This document shows, piece after piece, positions 62,130 to 64,000 of a stretch of DNA of 64,000 nt. A program made the position numbers and the translations under genes. The notes beneath the pieces were generated by a model. That model saw nothing but the letters and a program-made list of their open reading frames with translations. It ran no database searches and was not told the origin of the DNA. Source of the DNA: Parachlorella kessleri (lineage: Eukaryota; Chlorophyta; Trebouxiophyceae; Chlorellales; Chlorellaceae); NCBI GenBank assembly GCA_001598975.1, contig BBXU01000827.1:1-64000 (forward strand), read 5' to 3'. Every line of letters begins with the position of its first letter. Positions within the stretch are counted from its first letter, which is position 1.

Positions 62130-64000
62130 CTACCGCGGCGCAGCAGGTGGCCGCGCCGGCCCCGCATGTGGCGCCTGCCAGGGCGGGGGCGCCCCCTCAG
62201 CCTGGCTGCTGTGGCTCCGGCTGCCGCTGCCAGCATCCAAGCCATTCTGCTGCTGCCCCTGCTGCTGCTGGCAATCTATAGGGCCATCCTCAGAACCCGG
62301 CGCACCCCCCCTCTCTCTCCCCGCCCCAGCGCTGCTGATGCTGCCGCCAGGCGGCGGCGCATGCTCAGTGCTGGTACCTGGCTGCTGTTGGGCCGTCGAC
62401 TCAGGCAGGTGTTCCACCTCACCGCCTGACCGCTCATCGCCAACCTCCCCCTCGTCCTGATGGGTGCCTGCCTCATGCGCCGCCGCTACTGCTGCCGCCA
62501 TGGCCGCTATGTCCCCGGAGAACCTGGTGCTGCTGGCCCCCGCCAGGGACTGCTCCGACGACACGGTGGGGTAGTCTATCGGACCCACATCCCCAAACAG
62601 CCGGAAGCTGGTCTGGGCAGGGCCCAGCTGCAAGTCATCTAGGGTGCTGTCTGCCGGCGACAGCGGCCCTACATCCCCAAACAGCCGGAAGCTGCCCTGC
62701 GACTCCGGCAGCTGCTCCTGCTCCGCTGCTGCGTCACCGCTATCTGCCGGCGGCAGCGGGCCAACGTCCCCAAACAGCCTGAAGCTGGCGGCGCCCTCTT
62801 GGGGCGGCTCATCCCCCGAGCTGTCAGCTGTCGGCAGGTCCACCCCACCAAAAAGCCGGAAGCTGCTGCCCTTGTCGTCCAGCGCGGCGGCGGGCGCTTC
62901 GCCCTCGCTGCTCGGCAGCTGCACGTCGCCAAACAGCCGGAAGCTGGGCTCGGGCTCCGCCTGGGAAGACTGCAGGCTGTACTGCCGACGGTGGCCGCGC
63001 GGCACGCGCCGCCTGTCTTCCCTGCTCGCTGCCGCGGCAGCGGCGGCCATTGCCGGGGCGCTGAAGGGGCTTGGGGGCTGTGTTGAGCCGGGTGCCAGCT
63101 TGAATCCGCCGCCGCTGAACTCGACGTTGGCTTCTGTGGAGGAGGTGGAGAGCTGCCGCCGGTAGGTGGGTGGCTGCCAGCCTGCGCGGTTGGAGGGTAG
63201 CACCATGCGTGTGCCCGAGAAGAAGTAGTGAACCCAGAGGCGATGCAGGCTGCTGGTTCTGAGACCTATTGAGGGCACCAAGTTTACTTGCGTCCGTGCC
63301 AGAACCACAGCTCTGAGAATTGCGACAACACAATACAGATACAGTCCCTGCCACAAGGAATTTCCATTCCCGTGGACCCGCTCTTTGCCAGGCAATGCCC
63401 ATGACGGCAACTGCGGTACGGAGCCGACCCCCAAGTCGCCCCCAAGACTCACAGCTCGCACGCCCACCACAGCAAGCACAGCGGCTGCGGCCCCACCTGC
63501 GTATTTGGCTCTCAGGACCTCCCTTGCCTCCTGCAGCGTTGCCGGCGGGGCCGCCACCTCATGGCCCTGGGCGTAGTCCTGGTACAAGGTTCCCTCGTGG
63601 AAGGAGGACGACGCCCTCAACTCAATGTCCCCACCTGGAAAGGTGTGAGGTGGTAGTGGGTGGATAAGTGGGCAGGGCGTCTCACAGGCTTGCCCAGGCC
63701 ATGTGGCCAGCCCCTTTGCACAGGCTGTGCCCTTCTCACCCAGCTCCTGGGTCAGCCCTGCCTCATCATCGAGTAGTTCACTCTGCAGGCCGCTAGTGCT
63801 ACCTGACCCCAGTGGGAGGTCCTGGGCGAAACAGAAAGGTCTATCCAATATGAAACACTAGGTTGAAAAACGGCCGGAGACCACAAGTCCCCTGCTGCAG
63901 TGAGCCAGCCGCTGACTCACCGCCATCGTCCGGCACCAGCGCGGCCAGCCCTCCTGGCCCCGAGTAGGTGAGCGAGCGGTGGAAAGTCCTGCCGCCCAGC
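62130..64000 (-). CDS. Unrecognised protein with five SFRLFG(D/G)V repeats (5' end beyond window)
   Basis: I do not recognise the family. Minus-strand exons: from beyond 64000 to 63921, 63740-63821, then 63635 to 62130 (TAG), which is open throughout but may lose an in-frame intron between VGVRA and GLYLY. Visible: LGGRTFHRSLTYSGPGG, LQSELLDDEAGLTQELGGDI, YQDYAQGHEVAAPPATLQEA, a possible membrane helix (YAGGAAAAVLAVVGVRA, perhaps with LYLYCVVAILRAVVL), then VHYFFSGTRMV. A long disordered C-terminal half follows, with SFRLFG(D/G)V at five places about 26-32 residues apart (DNA near 62932, 62847, 62770, 62674, 62594) and a degenerate sixth (TRFSGDI), separated by acidic Ser/Pro linkers. The tail is Gln/Gly/Ser-rich. 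Function unknown; the repeats suggest multivalent binding to one partner. Confidence 0.7.

Overview
The window is nuclear DNA from a photosynthetic eukaryote, most probably a green alga (Chlorophyta, trebouxiophyte- or Chlorella-like). The reasons are intron-dense genes with short exons, GT-AG and GC-AG introns, Ala/Gln/Ser-rich low-complexity protein segments, TGTAA polyadenylation-type signals after several stop codons, and plastid-type genes (a ClpS adaptor and a TPI with an N-terminal extension). No bacterial operon structure is visible. Gene models were built by hand: exon ends were set by splice motifs, reading phase and the known protein families, so 5' ends are less certain than domain-bearing exons.

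Layout. 174-11487 (-): a RECQL-type DNA helicase, truncated by the left window edge. One of its introns (1703-9927, 8.2 kb) holds two genes on the opposite strand: an unrecognised 291-aa protein (2774-5027) and a PP2C phosphatase (about 6172-8275). 11771-16742 (+): ORC4 with a long basic N-terminal region, divergent from RECQL. 17349-19435 (+): triosephosphate isomerase. 21388-25966 (+): PA2G4/EBP1. 26536-33605 (+): a very large TPR ... CS(NudC)-domain protein. 34456-37973 (+): D-lactate dehydrogenase family. 37974-39522: a gene-poor stretch with repeats also found in the RECQL intron. 39523-40386 (-): ClpS. 40797-43171 (+): TLC-domain membrane protein. 44139-46502 (+): unrecognised coiled-coil, Pro/Gly-rich protein. 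47333-50024 (-): membrane-anchored GDPD-like protein, divergent from RAD54 at 50363-58615 (+). 58855-61582 (+): MBOAT acyltransferase. 62130-64000 (-): an unrecognised protein with five SFRLFG(D/G)V repeats, truncated by the right edge.

How the genes relate. Neighbours do not form a pathway. Three genome-maintenance genes are present (RECQL, ORC4, RAD54); RECQL and ORC4 start head to head within a few hundred bases and may share a promoter. Metabolic genes (TPI, D-LDH, GDPD-like, MBOAT) are interspersed. The features most worth a second look are the RECQL intron with its two nested antisense genes, at least seven well-supported GC-AG introns in five genes, the SUMO-interaction-like C-terminus of RAD54, the TPR-CS fusion and the repeated SFRLFGDV motif protein.
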